From NCBI GenBank assembly GCA_016188575.1, contig JACPHN010000039.1, forward strand, positions 1 through 64,000: a stretch of 64,000 bases of DNA, read 5' to 3'. The notes below the pieces were generated by a model. The model saw nothing but the letters and a program-made list of their open reading frames with translations, was not told the DNA's origin and ran no database searches. Each line of letters opens with the position of its first letter. The first letter of the stretch is position 1. The translations under genes and the position numbers were made by a program. Source of the DNA: Candidatus Schekmanbacteria bacterium. Its GTDB lineage: Bacteria > CSSED10-310 > JACPHN01. Of the stretch, positions 44,420-53,034 are shown one piece after another.

Positions 44420-44786
44420 CGCGCTCCAGAAGCCCCTCCGGCGTGACCAGCGGTGCGCTCTTCATGCCTACGAGGCGGTCGGCAGAGTGCCGAGAAACCA
44501 GCAGAAGGACTACGAGATCACGGTCAACGACCTTGGCACCAACATCCTGCGCAGCGGCCTGTGCGCCGCGATAGCGGGGCTGCAGCGCCTCGGCAATCGC
44601 GGGGAGCTTCTCCTCGGCCACCTCGCCGCCGCCAGCGTCTCGGGTCTGGATGGCGCAACCGCGGACGACCTCGCCCGGCGCGTGCGCGAGCTCGATGCTG
44701 ACACGTACATGATCTCTACGCGCGAGATGCTGCAGGTCGCGGTGTGGCTCAAGCGCGCCGTGCAGGCGACCTTCGGAGGTGCTTGA
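44406..44786 (+). CDS. cmr5: CRISPR type III-B small subunit Cmr5
   Basis: 126 residues, all helical, as expected for Cmr5. MATPDALQKPLRRDQRCALH starts the protein; the centre has YEITVNDLGTNILRSGLCAA and the C-terminus ISTREMLQVAVWLKRAV, matching the conserved Cmr5 helices. It lines the belly of the complex along the crRNA-target duplex. The ATG at 44406 lies within cmr4. Confidence 0.88.
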   Translation: MATPDALQKPLRRDQRCALHAYEAVGRVPRNQQKDYEITVNDLGTNILRSGLCAAIAGLQRLGNRGELLLGHLAAASVSGLDGATADDLARRVRELDADTYMISTREMLQVAVWLKRAVQATFGGA

Positions 44787-44788
44787 GC

Positions 44789-45943
44789 ATGCGCCAGGTG
44801 CTGCAGTCGGTTGGCACTCCGGATCACGTCGGACTTGCCTATGACGCGTGGGCGCCCGTCGGAGAGGACGGCAAGGTGCCAGACTGCGATCGCGCGAGCT
44901 GGCTCTCCGCGCTCGCCGCGATCGCCATTCCGCCCGAGTACTCGCGATCGTTCGAGCGCTGGAAGGCGAGCTTCTCGGCGCCGGGTGATCGTCTATTCGA
45001 ACTGGTGCTGGCCAGCCGGCTACTCGTTGGGCACGGCAACTCGAGCGCGATCGACCTCGGGATCACCGTGCACCACACCTGGGGCGTGCCGGTGATTCCG
45101 GGATCGGCGCTGAAAGGCCTCGTCGCACACTTCGTCGATACGGTGTACGGCCCTGATGACGCGGCGCTCCCGCCATGGGAGCAACCCGATACTGAGCTCG
45201 CTCGGGCGGACTACCAGGGAGTGACGTGGCGTGACCGACGCGTCGAGCGCGGCCCCGGCGCGGTCTATCGCGCGCTCTTCGGTGCGCCAGAGGCCGGGGC
45301 GGACGAGGCAATGCGAGCGCAGGGGTTCGACGCGGGCGCCTCGTCCGGCCTGGTGATGTTTCACGATGCCCTCTACGTGCCGAATAGCGGCACGGACGAC
45401 AGCCCATTCGTAGCCGACGTTCTCACGGTGCACCAGAAGGCGTACTACGACGGTTCGGGCGGAAGCTGGCCCAACGACTACGACAGCCCGAATCCGGTCG
45501 CCTTTCTCACCGTGCGTCCCGGCGCGCGGGTGCTCTTCGCGCTGTCCGGCCCCGCGGACTGGACGGAGCTCACCGAGCGGCTTCTGATTGACGCACTCAA
45601 GAAATGGGGGGTCGGTGGCAAGACGAGCGCCGGCTACGGCCGCTTCGTGACCGCCGAGAAGGGCACGGCTTCCCGCGGCGAGAGCTCCGATCCGTCGCGG
45701 GGCACCCCGAATGCCGCACGGCCCCGCCACCAGCGCGGCGAGCGCATCACGGTGAGGCGTGTCGACGATCCCACGGGCAAAGGTAAGGTGAAGTTCCGCG
45801 CTGCGGACGGCTTCCTCGGTCACTTCGCTGAGGAGGCGCCACCGCAGGTGCCGATCGGCGAAGCTACCGAGATATGGGTCGCCAACGTGAGCGCCCAGGG
45901 CTACACGCTCACGTTGCGTCAACCCAAGGAGAGGAGGCGATGA
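44789..45943 (+). CDS. cmr6: CRISPR type III-B protein Cmr6
   Basis: 384 residues. RAMP signatures: HTWGVPVIPGSALKGLVAHF near residue 100, a central FHDALYVPNSG and HQKAYYDGSGG segment, and KKWGVGGKTSAGYGRFV near 280 as the glycine-rich loop. The last 90 residues are an OB-like tail (GERITVRRVDD and EIWVANVSAQGYTLTLR), an addition often seen in Cmr6. Cmr6 works with Cmr1 at the head of the complex. The ATG starts three bases after the cmr5 stop. Confidence 0.9.
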   Translation: MRQVLQSVGTPDHVGLAYDAWAPVGEDGKVPDCDRASWLSALAAIAIPPEYSRSFERWKASFSAPGDRLFELVLASRLLVGHGNSSAIDLGITVHHTWGVPVIPGSALKGLVAHFVDTVYGPDDAALPPWEQPDTELARADYQGVTWRDRRVERGPGAVYRALFGAPEAGADEAMRAQGFDAGASSGLVMFHDALYVPNSGTDDSPFVADVLTVHQKAYYDGSGGSWPNDYDSPNPVAFLTVRPGARVLFALSGPADWTELTERLLIDALKKWGVGGKTSAGYGRFVTAEKGTASRGESSDPSRGTPNAARPRHQRGERITVRRVDDPTGKGKVKFRAADGFLGHFAEEAPPQVPIGEATEIWVANVSAQGYTLTLRQPKERRR

Positions 45944-47460
45944 CCGGGCCCGCGCTCGCGTCGCTGTCGCCTGAGCTGCTTGATGTACAGCGTCGCTGGT
46001 TCGATCTGCCTCGTAGGGAGCAGGACGACCTGTACGCTCGGGAGTTTGCTGCGCCCTTTGCCCGAGACTTCTCCAAATTGCCTCTTCATGGTGCGCCGCG
46101 CGACATGCCGCGGCCCCGCGCTCTTGTGAGCGTCCTCGGGTTGTCGTGGCAGCCCGTGGCCCTGATGGCTGCATGGTGCAGGCCCGAGCGGATGCTGATC
46201 CTCTGCACCGACGAGTCGTTGAAGGTCACGCCGGCCGGCGACGGCGTCATCTCCTTCATTGCCCGTGTCGCGGGCGTCAAGAGCGAGGTGATCGAGCACG
46301 TTCGCGTTGGTGACCCTGGGGAAGCAGACATTTACCGCGCAGTCCGTGATTTTCTGCGCCGCGCTAAAGTTCCCCCGCGAGAGATCTTCGTCGACCCGAC
46401 CGGCGGGAAGAAGTCGATGTCGGCCTCCGCCGCGCTGGCCGGGTTCCTCGCCGGCACGCCGCTCGTCTACGTCGACTACGGCCAGTATCATGGCCCCAAC
46501 CGCATTCCGATCGCGGGGACCGAGTACCCGCGGCTCCTCGCAAACCCCCTCGAGGTGATGGGTGACCTCGAGCTGCGTGACGTATTCGGGGCGTTCAACC
46601 GGAGCGACTTCAACGAGGCGGAGCGGCTCGCAGGAAGACTGGCTGCTCGCGTCTACGAGCCGCGCGAGGCCGAATGCCTCGAACGCCTTGCCCGAGGCTA
46701 CGCGGCGTGGGATCGGTTTGACTTCCGTGCCGCTCATCTAGCGCTCCAGGAGGCTCGCGACGTGCTGGACCGCTTCGCCGACCAAGGCGGATGGGTCTGG
46801 GCATCCACCGTGCGGGACGCGCTCGCACGCAACCTCCCTGCGCTCCATGACCTCGAACAGGTTCCGCGGCGGCCGGATCGGATAGAGGCAGGCGTCCCTT
46901 TGCTCGCCTGGTATCTCGCCGCGGCTGGTCGGTTCCTCGCCGTCGGAAAGCCGAGCCTCGCGGTGCTCCTCACGTATGCCGCCGTCGAGCGTTACGTGGA
47001 CCTCTGTCTCTGGATCGATTTCAAGCTCGACGACGAGAAGCCCGATTACTCGCTAGTTGACTGCAAGCTCGATCGGGAGAAGCACCACGAAGCGGGTCGT
47101 CGACTCTTTGGCAAGGAGTACAGGCCGCGCGAGCTCGATGGCCCGATCATGTTCACGAACGGCGCACAGCTCCTTGCCGCCCTGGCGCCGGGACGACTCG
47201 CGATGGATGACCTCGGGCTGTTGATGGGGCTCTCAAGCGCGAGGAACAGTTGCGAGTACGAGCACGGGTTCCTCCCGAAGATCCCCAAGTGCGAGGACGT
47301 CGAGCGGTATCTGCAGAGGGCGAAGCTGCTTATCGGGCGAGTGTGCAGTAGCGCGGAAGATCTCGATCACAGGCTACTCGATCACCGCTTCCCAACTCTT
47401 GACCTCGAGGAGGCGAGCATACCAACGTTTCCAACCCACGGAGAGAGAGCGGAGCACTGA
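45940..47460 (+). CDS. CARF-HEPN ribonuclease of the TIGR02710 (Csm6/Csx1-like) family
   Basis: 506 residues. The N-terminal CARF domain has ALVSVLGLSWQPVALMAAW, a Rossmann-like core and the ligand loop DPTGGKKSMSA at 152-162 that binds cyclic oligoadenylate in Csm6/Csx1-type proteins. A helical linker follows, then a C-terminal HEPN domain with R435-x6-H442 (SSARNSCEYEHGF), the catalytic RNase motif. This is the effector to be switched on by Cmr2 products: a non-specific RNase that cleaves cell and virus transcripts during infection. It overlaps cmr6 by four bases, so it is made with the complex. The exact ligand (cA4 or cA6) cannot be predicted. Confidence 0.88.
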   Translation: MTGPALASLSPELLDVQRRWFDLPRREQDDLYAREFAAPFARDFSKLPLHGAPRDMPRPRALVSVLGLSWQPVALMAAWCRPERMLILCTDESLKVTPAGDGVISFIARVAGVKSEVIEHVRVGDPGEADIYRAVRDFLRRAKVPPREIFVDPTGGKKSMSASAALAGFLAGTPLVYVDYGQYHGPNRIPIAGTEYPRLLANPLEVMGDLELRDVFGAFNRSDFNEAERLAGRLAARVYEPREAECLERLARGYAAWDRFDFRAAHLALQEARDVLDRFADQGGWVWASTVRDALARNLPALHDLEQVPRRPDRIEAGVPLLAWYLAAAGRFLAVGKPSLAVLLTYAAVERYVDLCLWIDFKLDDEKPDYSLVDCKLDREKHHEAGRRLFGKEYRPRELDGPIMFTNGAQLLAALAPGRLAMDDLGLLMGLSSARNSCEYEHGFLPKIPKCEDVERYLQRAKLLIGRVCSSAEDLDHRLLDHRFPTLDLEEASIPTFPTHGERAEH

Positions 47461-47556
47461 CCATGGCCCTCATCACCCGCGGACGCGCCGGCAAGGCCAT
47501 GGACCTGAGCACGACTTGCTGGCCGATGCGAAGCCGACGAAGCCCCGAGGTGACCC
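47461..47556. other. Short spacer with a possible small ORF
   Basis: An ATG at 47463, right after the CARF-HEPN stop, opens a 39-codon frame (MALITRGRAGKAMDLS and onward) that runs into mntA. It has no recognisable homologue in my knowledge and may be chance. Confidence 0.25.
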
Positions 47557-47856
47557 ATGAAAACCCGTTTGCCACTGGATGACGAGACGCTCGCAGCCTT
47601 CTGCCGCAAGCACGGCATCCGAAAGCTGTCGCTCTTCGGATCGGTGTTGAAGGGCGCTGCCCGCCCCGACAGCGATATCGATCTACTGGTCGAGTTCGAG
47701 CCCGGCTGTGCTCCGGGCCTCATCAGGCTGGCCTGGATGGAAAACGCGCTTTCCGACATGATGGGTCGGAAGGTCGATCTGCGGACACCTGGCGACCTGG
47801 GCCGGCATTTCCGCGACGAGGTGATGAAAACGGCTGAGGTACAATATGCTCGGTGA
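47557..47856 (+). CDS. mntA: MNT nucleotidyltransferase antitoxin
   Basis: 99 residues with the minimal nucleotidyltransferase signature GSX10DXD (LFGSVLKGAARPDSDIDLLV). MntA antitoxins transfer AMP groups to a tyrosine of the partner HEPN toxin and so block it. The gene precedes hepT and overlaps it by 11 bases, the usual arrangement. The third catalytic residue is probably Asp near residue 74 (KVDLRTP). Confidence 0.92.
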   Translation: MKTRLPLDDETLAAFCRKHGIRKLSLFGSVLKGAARPDSDIDLLVEFEPGCAPGLIRLAWMENALSDMMGRKVDLRTPGDLGRHFRDEVMKTAEVQYAR

Positions 47857-48187
47857 TGATCACGTTCGACTGCCAGACATGATCGACGAAGCAGAGACCG
47901 CCGTAGCCTTCGTAGCCGGGCGCAGCCAGGATGATCTCGACCGGGACCGGATGCTGTTTCACGCGCTGGTACGGGCTATCGAGGTCATGGGCGAGGCTGC
48001 GAGCAGGCTCTCTGTCGAGGCGCGTGCTGTAGCACCGCAGGTCCCCTGGAGGGACATCGTTTCGATGCGCAACCGACTGATTCACGGTTACGCGGCGATC
48101 GACCCGGACGCCCTGTGGAAGACAGCGACAGAGGACATTCCGGCGCTTCTTCCGCTTCTTCGAGCACTCGCCACAAGCAACGATTGA
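47846..48187 (+). CDS. hepT: HEPN-domain toxin, HepT (DUF86)
   Basis: 113 residues, helical, with the RX4HXY motif R75-N-R-L-I-H80-G-Y82. R75 and H80 form the ribonuclease centre, and Y82 is the tyrosine modified by MntA in characterised pairs. Both the toxin and antitoxin motifs are intact, so the pair is probably functional. It sits directly behind the type III CRISPR operon, extending the defence island. Confidence 0.92.
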   Translation: MLGDDHVRLPDMIDEAETAVAFVAGRSQDDLDRDRMLFHALVRAIEVMGEAASRLSVEARAVAPQVPWRDIVSMRNRLIHGYAAIDPDALWKTATEDIPALLPLLRALATSND

Positions 48188-48393
48188 GGGTTTGACATCG
48201 CCCTCACCATCCACGAACGCATCGTCAGTGCCACGGACCTCCCATCCGGCGAGAACAATCGGCAGCGGCTCGAGCGCATCGCAAACGGCACTCGTAATTC
48301 GGCGGCGGAGAGACTCGACGAGCGATGAAGCGTGAAGGAAAAGCGTTTCTCTCGCCCCTTCCACCTCCATCGCTCATCCCTCATCCTTGCCTT
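48188..48393. other. Spacer with a possible gene end
   Basis: In one plus frame the region reads as a plausible C-terminal tail (HERIVSATDLPSGENN, RLERIANGTRN, ending at the TGA near 48,329), but there is no start upstream. It may be a relic of a gene interrupted by the defence island. No repeats or CRISPR units are present. Confidence 0.25.
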
Positions 48394-49902
48394 CTACTCG
48401 TCCCGGGGAGCTTCCTCCGCCTTTACCGCAACATAGCGGGACCCGCCGTTCGGACGCCGGATAAAGAACAGCACGGCATCCCCCGGCTGAACTTCCGCGA
48501 CCGCCGCGCGGTACTCTTCCATATCCGCTACCTTCTTCTGATTCACCTCGAGGATGACGTCACCGCGGCGAAGCGGCGGCTTGGCTCTGGCAGCGGGCGA
48601 CCGCGGGTCGACATCGGTGATCAGAACACCAGTGGCTTCCTCCAGACCGAGCCTCTTGGCGAGGTCCGCCGTGAGGGTCTGCGCTTCAATCCCGACGTAG
48701 CCGCGCGAATCCCCGCTGGTGCCACTGCCGACCGGCTGCTCATCTTCTTCCGGAAGCACACCCAGGACGAGATTGAACTGCTTCTTCTGTCCCTCCCGGA
48801 CGACATCGACCTTGACCTTGGCGCCGGGGGGGAGTGCCGCCACCATTGAGGGCAGAGCATCGTGGCTTGAAACCGCCTTGCCGTCGAAACCGACGATCAC
48901 GTCCTTGGCCTGCAGCCCGGACTTCGCCGCCGGTGAATCGTCGGTGACACGCACGACGAGCGCTCCCTCGGCCGATGGCAGACCAAGCGCCGAGGCGATG
49001 TCCGCACCGACCTCCTGGATCTCAACCCCGAGCCAGCCGCGCACGACCTTGCCCGTCTTCTTGAGCTGCGAGATGATGTTGCCCGCCATATTGATCGGGA
49101 TCGCGAAACCGATGCCCGCCGACTGGCCCGTTCGCGAATAGATGGCGGTATTGATACCCACAACCTTACCCGTAATGTCGACCAGCGGTCCACCTGAATT
49201 CCCCGGATTGATGGAGGCGTCGGTCTGAATGAAATCCTCGTACGGCCCGATCCCCAGCCCCGTCCGGCCCATGGCGCTGACCACGCCCACCGTGACGGTG
49301 TGGCCCAGGGCGAAAGGATTGCCGACCGCCATGACCCAGTCACCGACCTCGAGGCGAGCGGAATCTCCGATCTCGACCGTTCCGGTCAGCGCGTGCAGGT
49401 CGCCTTTCACCTTGAGCAGCGCGATGTCCGTCTTGGAATCCTTGCCAATCAGCTCCGCGTCAAACTCCTTGTTCGACAGCGTGATGACCTTGATTTCCTC
49501 GGCTTTCTCGATGACGTGGTAGTTCGTCACCACGTGCCCGTCGTCGTCGATGACGAAACCGCTGCCGAGTGACTGCTGCCTGAGCTCCGGAGCGTTTTCG
49601 CCGAAGCGCCGATCAGAGAAGGGATCGAGGAAAAAGTGAAACGGACTCTGCAGCTCCGCCTCGCGGAGGACTCTGGTGGACGAGATGTTGACGACGTGGG
49701 GTTTGACTTTGCTGGCGATGGTGCGAAAGGTCGATGTGGTCAAGACCACACCGTTTTCAGGCTCGGCGGATTTCTCTTGAGCATTGGCGGGCGGCGAGGA
49801 TACCAGGCTCGGCAATTCGTGCCGGGCGGCAGGCAGCACCATCAAGCCGGTGGCCAGAAACAGGATAACAAACAACCAACGCGCGATTTCTCTTGGTTTC
49901 AT
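48394..49902 (-). CDS. degP: Do/DegP-like periplasmic serine protease with two PDZ domains
   Basis: 502 residues. The N-terminal hydrophobic stretch (LFVILFLATGLMVLPA) is a signal anchor or cleavable signal. The trypsin-like domain carries the triad H129 (VVTNYHV), D159 (KTDIALL) and S236 (NPGNSGGPL). Two PDZ domains follow at about 290-380 and 400-490. It degrades or refolds damaged envelope proteins, and the substrate-gated HtrA oligomer is expected. It is 23 bases downstream of murF and probably co-transcribed, an unusual partner for mur genes. Confidence 0.93.
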   Translation of the reverse strand: MKPREIARWLFVILFLATGLMVLPAARHELPSLVSSPPANAQEKSAEPENGVVLTTSTFRTIASKVKPHVVNISSTRVLREAELQSPFHFFLDPFSDRRFGENAPELRQQSLGSGFVIDDDGHVVTNYHVIEKAEEIKVITLSNKEFDAELIGKDSKTDIALLKVKGDLHALTGTVEIGDSARLEVGDWVMAVGNPFALGHTVTVGVVSAMGRTGLGIGPYEDFIQTDASINPGNSGGPLVDITGKVVGINTAIYSRTGQSAGIGFAIPINMAGNIISQLKKTGKVVRGWLGVEIQEVGADIASALGLPSAEGALVVRVTDDSPAAKSGLQAKDVIVGFDGKAVSSHDALPSMVAALPPGAKVKVDVVREGQKKQFNLVLGVLPEEDEQPVGSGTSGDSRGYVGIEAQTLTADLAKRLGLEEATGVLITDVDPRSPAARAKPPLRRGDVILEVNQKKVADMEEYRAAVAEVQPGDAVLFFIRRPNGGSRYVAVKAEEAPRDE

Positions 49903-49925
49903 CGGTAGCGGTTTCCTCGCTCGGG

Positions 49926-51440
49926 TTACGAATGAAATTCTTGGCAGGCTGTCCTCTTCCCCTGAGAAACCGCGGAGGCGCTGTCAGGTTCCGCGAGCAA
50001 CCGCACGATCTCCGAAAACGCCCGTTCCATGGCGGCACCACGCGATCCTTTGATGAGCACGTGGTCTCCGGGCTGCAGGGCGGCGACGACGGCCGCGGCC
50101 AGGAGCGCGTGGGTCGCTTGCCAGCAAAGCATGCCGGGGCGAGCGGCGGAGGCACCGGCGCCGTCGTGGATGTATTTGGCCAGTGCGCCGGTAGTGAAAA
50201 TCCCGGAAAAGCCGCGCTCCGCGAGCAATCCGCCGATGTTCCGGTGGGCCTGTTCGCTGCCCGGGCCGAGCTCGAGCATGTCGCCGAGAACCGCGATTGC
50301 CCGGCCTCCGGCTGCCATGTCCAAAAGGGTGCTCGCGCCCGCCGCCACGGAGGCGGGTGAGGCATTGTAGGCATCCAGCAACACAGAGACCGTCCCGCCG
50401 CCCGGCAGGCCGATCGACCTCACTTCGAGGCGCATGGGGAGCCCCCTGAAAGTCGTCAGGCGTTCGCTCATGACGTGCGGGTCTTCTCCGAGGACGAGGC
50501 CGACTGCGAGCGCTGCGGCCACATTCAGCGCGCTGTGCCGCCCCGGCAACGGGGCGATGAGCTCGAGCGCGATGGGAGGCGCGTCGCGGATGGTGCCACG
50601 GAGCGAAACCCGGTAGTGCCCTCCCGGTCCGCCGGCGGCGGCGGTCAGCCGCAGATGGTCGCCCGCGGCCGCGCTCATGGCGCGCGTACCGTAGCGCACG
50701 ACCCGGACGCTTCGTTGCCGCAGGCGCTCCGCGATGCGCTCGCACCGGGCATCGTCGGCACACAGAACGGCGGCACCGCGGGCCTCCAGCCGCGAGAAGA
50801 TCTCCCCTTTTTCGTCCGCGATTTCGTCGAGACTTGCGAAGAACTCGGCGTGCACCATCGCGACGTTGGTCATGACGGCAACGGAGGGGCGCGCCAGGGC
50901 CGCCAGGCGATCCATCTCTCCGGGCCTGCTGATTCCCATTTCCAGGACCGCGGCGCGCGGGCTTGGGCTGCAGCCGAGCAGCGCGAGTGGCAGGCCGATC
51001 TGGCCATTGAGGTTTCCGGGCGTGGCGTGGACCCGTGGGCGGCCTCCTAACACGCACGCAATGAGCTCCTTGACGGTCGACTTCCCGACGCTACCGGTGA
51101 TGCCCACGAGCGGCGCATTGAGCTGTCCGCGGTAGGCGGTGGCCCAGGCCTGCAAGCCGGTGAGCGGTTGGTCGTGCAGAATGACGGCTGCGTCCTCGGG
51201 GTCATCGATGCGCGTGCACAGCACCGCGGCACCGCGGCGGAGCGCCTCGCCGACGAAGGCGTTGCCGTCGACCCGCTCGCCGGGGAGAGCGACAAACAGG
51301 TCGCCCGGTTCCAGCACCCGGGAATCGACGCTCAGACCGCTGACGACTCGATCCTGAATGTCGGCCCGCGTCGCGGCGCGTCCGCACGCCAGTGCGGCGA
51401 TCTCGCGCAGAGTCCAGGATCTGCCAAGCTCAACTCTCAT
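49926..51440 (-). CDS. murF: UDP-N-acetylmuramoyl-tripeptide--D-alanyl-D-alanine ligase
   Basis: 504 residues. MurF has the Mur-ligase ATP-binding loop GITGSVGKST at 113-122, the middle-domain motif VLEMGISRPGEMDRL and the C-terminal DAYNASPASVAAG. It adds D-Ala-D-Ala to UDP-MurNAc-tripeptide in the last cytoplasmic step of precursor synthesis. It overlaps murE by 11 bases. No neighbouring mraY or murD is visible, so the dcw cluster is split in this genome. Confidence 0.95.
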   Translation of the reverse strand: MRVELGRSWTLREIAALACGRAATRADIQDRVVSGLSVDSRVLEPGDLFVALPGERVDGNAFVGEALRRGAAVLCTRIDDPEDAAVILHDQPLTGLQAWATAYRGQLNAPLVGITGSVGKSTVKELIACVLGGRPRVHATPGNLNGQIGLPLALLGCSPSPRAAVLEMGISRPGEMDRLAALARPSVAVMTNVAMVHAEFFASLDEIADEKGEIFSRLEARGAAVLCADDARCERIAERLRQRSVRVVRYGTRAMSAAAGDHLRLTAAAGGPGGHYRVSLRGTIRDAPPIALELIAPLPGRHSALNVAAALAVGLVLGEDPHVMSERLTTFRGLPMRLEVRSIGLPGGGTVSVLLDAYNASPASVAAGASTLLDMAAGGRAIAVLGDMLELGPGSEQAHRNIGGLLAERGFSGIFTTGALAKYIHDGAGASAARPGMLCWQATHALLAAAVVAALQPGDHVLIKGSRGAAMERAFSEIVRLLAEPDSASAVSQGKRTACQEFHS

Positions 51441-53034
51441 TGGCGACTCCCCACCCGGCGGCCCCCAGAGCCTTTCGCGCGGTGTCCCGATCGCTGAACG
51501 GGAGGACTCGGTTGCCGATGATCTGTGTCGCTTCGTGGCCCTTGCCGGCCAGAATCACGGCGTCGCCGGGGGCGGCCCAGGCGATGGCCGTCCTGATCGC
51601 TTCCTCGCGATCCGGGCAGACCCGCAAGCGCGAGCGGTCACGGTTTTCGACACCCCGCAGCATGGCGGCGAGGATGTCGCCGGGGTCCTCACTGCGCGGG
51701 TTGTCGGTCGTCAAGATCGCAAGGTCCGCCATCTCCAGCGCGAGGCGCGCCATCAGCGGCCGTTTCGAAGGGTCACGATCGCCGCCGCAGCCAATTAGTA
51801 CCGCGAGGCGGCGGGGTGCGGCGGCACGGGCCGCGCTCAGCAGGCTTTCGAGCCCGGCAGGATTGTGTGCGAAATCGACGATCACCGTGAATGGCTGCCC
51901 GAGATCGACGCGCTCGAAGCGGCCGGGGACGCCGGGAAAGTCTGCCAGCGCCACGGCCGCAGCTTGCAGCTCCCCGCCCAGCGCGGAGACCACCGAAAGC
52001 GCGACGAGACTGTTTTCGACATTGAAGAGGCCAGGCATCGGCACCCGAACGGCAAATTCCTGGACGCCGCCACCCACCGCGTGCGCGCGCGCAGTATAGC
52101 ACATGTCGAAACCCTGCGGGCGCGGCTCCAGTGCCAGCAACGCGGTTTCGGAGGCGGGCGGCGGCGAGCACGGGGCAACGGCAAACGTGCACACCGTGAC
52201 GTCGCTCGGCAACACAACGCCGCCGACGCCTGGAAGGTCGCGCCAGTTCGCCGGGAGAATGGCGGTGCCCCCGGCTCGCACTCCGGCGGTCAAGAGCAGG
52301 CTCTTGGCGCTGCCATACGCGGCGATGCCGCCGTGGTAGTCGAGGTGCTCATTACCGCGCAGGTTGGTCAGGGCCGCGCACGTGAACCGCAGGCCGGCGA
52401 GACGGCGCTGCGCCAGACCGTGCGATGAGACCTCTACGGCTGCCGCCCGAGCGCCCGCGTCCCGAAGCTCGGCGAGCGCCGCTTGCAGATCGGCGGCATC
52501 CGGGGTCGTAAGCACCGGGCTCCCGAGCGGCACTTCGCGTTGCCGGCGGCCCGGGTGCCACACCCCGATCGTGCCGACGATCCCGGTGGGGATACCGAGG
52601 CGCTCGAGTATCCAGGCGGTCATGAACGATGTTGTCGTCTTGCCATTGGTGCCGGTTATTCCCGCCATCGCCAGCGCCGCTGCCGGCTCGCCGTGGGCGA
52701 GGCCCTGGGCCACCGCCCAGGCCGCGCGCAGGTCGCTGACCCGCAGCCAGGCGGGCGCGGACAGCGCGCCCGCGAGCAGCTCCGCAGCGCCGCTTCCTGC
52801 TACGATCGCGCTCGCGCCTCGCGCGATCGCCGCGCCGATATCCGCGGCCCCGTCCCGGTGGGCTCCGGGCCAGGCCAGGAACAGGTCCCCGGGCCCCAGC
52901 TCGCCCGCGTCTCTGCTCACCCGCAACACCACGACGTCGCGCGCACCCGCTCCTCCGCCCAGCTCGCAGGCCACCCCGGCCGCGGCAAGCGCCTCCTGCA
53001 GCGCGGCGACGGTAAAAGGCAGCGCCCCGGTCAC
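51430..53034 (-). CDS. murE: UDP-N-acetylmuramoyl-tripeptide synthetase (meso-DAP-adding)
   Basis: 534 residues from the GTG at 53034, overlapping the upstream stop as GTGA; the in-frame start at 53142 lies inside the MoaD-MoaE gene and is rejected. ATP loop GITGTNGKTTT at 125-135, VEVSSHGLAQRR in the middle domain and DNPRSEDPGDIL starting near residue 444. DNPR is the sequence that selects meso-diaminopimelate instead of lysine. MurE adds that residue to UDP-MurNAc-L-Ala-D-Glu. This supports a diderm, DAP-type cell wall. Confidence 0.95.
   Translation of the reverse strand: MTGALPFTVAALQEALAAAGVACELGGGAGARDVVVLRVSRDAGELGPGDLFLAWPGAHRDGAADIGAAIARGASAIVAGSGAAELLAGALSAPAWLRVSDLRAAWAVAQGLAHGEPAAALAMAGITGTNGKTTTSFMTAWILERLGIPTGIVGTIGVWHPGRRQREVPLGSPVLTTPDAADLQAALAELRDAGARAAAVEVSSHGLAQRRLAGLRFTCAALTNLRGNEHLDYHGGIAAYGSAKSLLLTAGVRAGGTAILPANWRDLPGVGGVVLPSDVTVCTFAVAPCSPPPASETALLALEPRPQGFDMCYTARAHAVGGGVQEFAVRVPMPGLFNVENSLVALSVVSALGGELQAAAVALADFPGVPGRFERVDLGQPFTVIVDFAHNPAGLESLLSAARAAAPRRLAVLIGCGGDRDPSKRPLMARLALEMADLAILTTDNPRSEDPGDILAAMLRGVENRDRSRLRVCPDREEAIRTAIAWAAPGDAVILAGKGHEATQIIGNRVLPFSDRDTARKALGAAGWGVANES

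Noticed and set aside
48188-48393. Possible CRISPR array or cas6 downstream of hepT
   Set aside because: Too short, no repeats, no RAMP-like coding.
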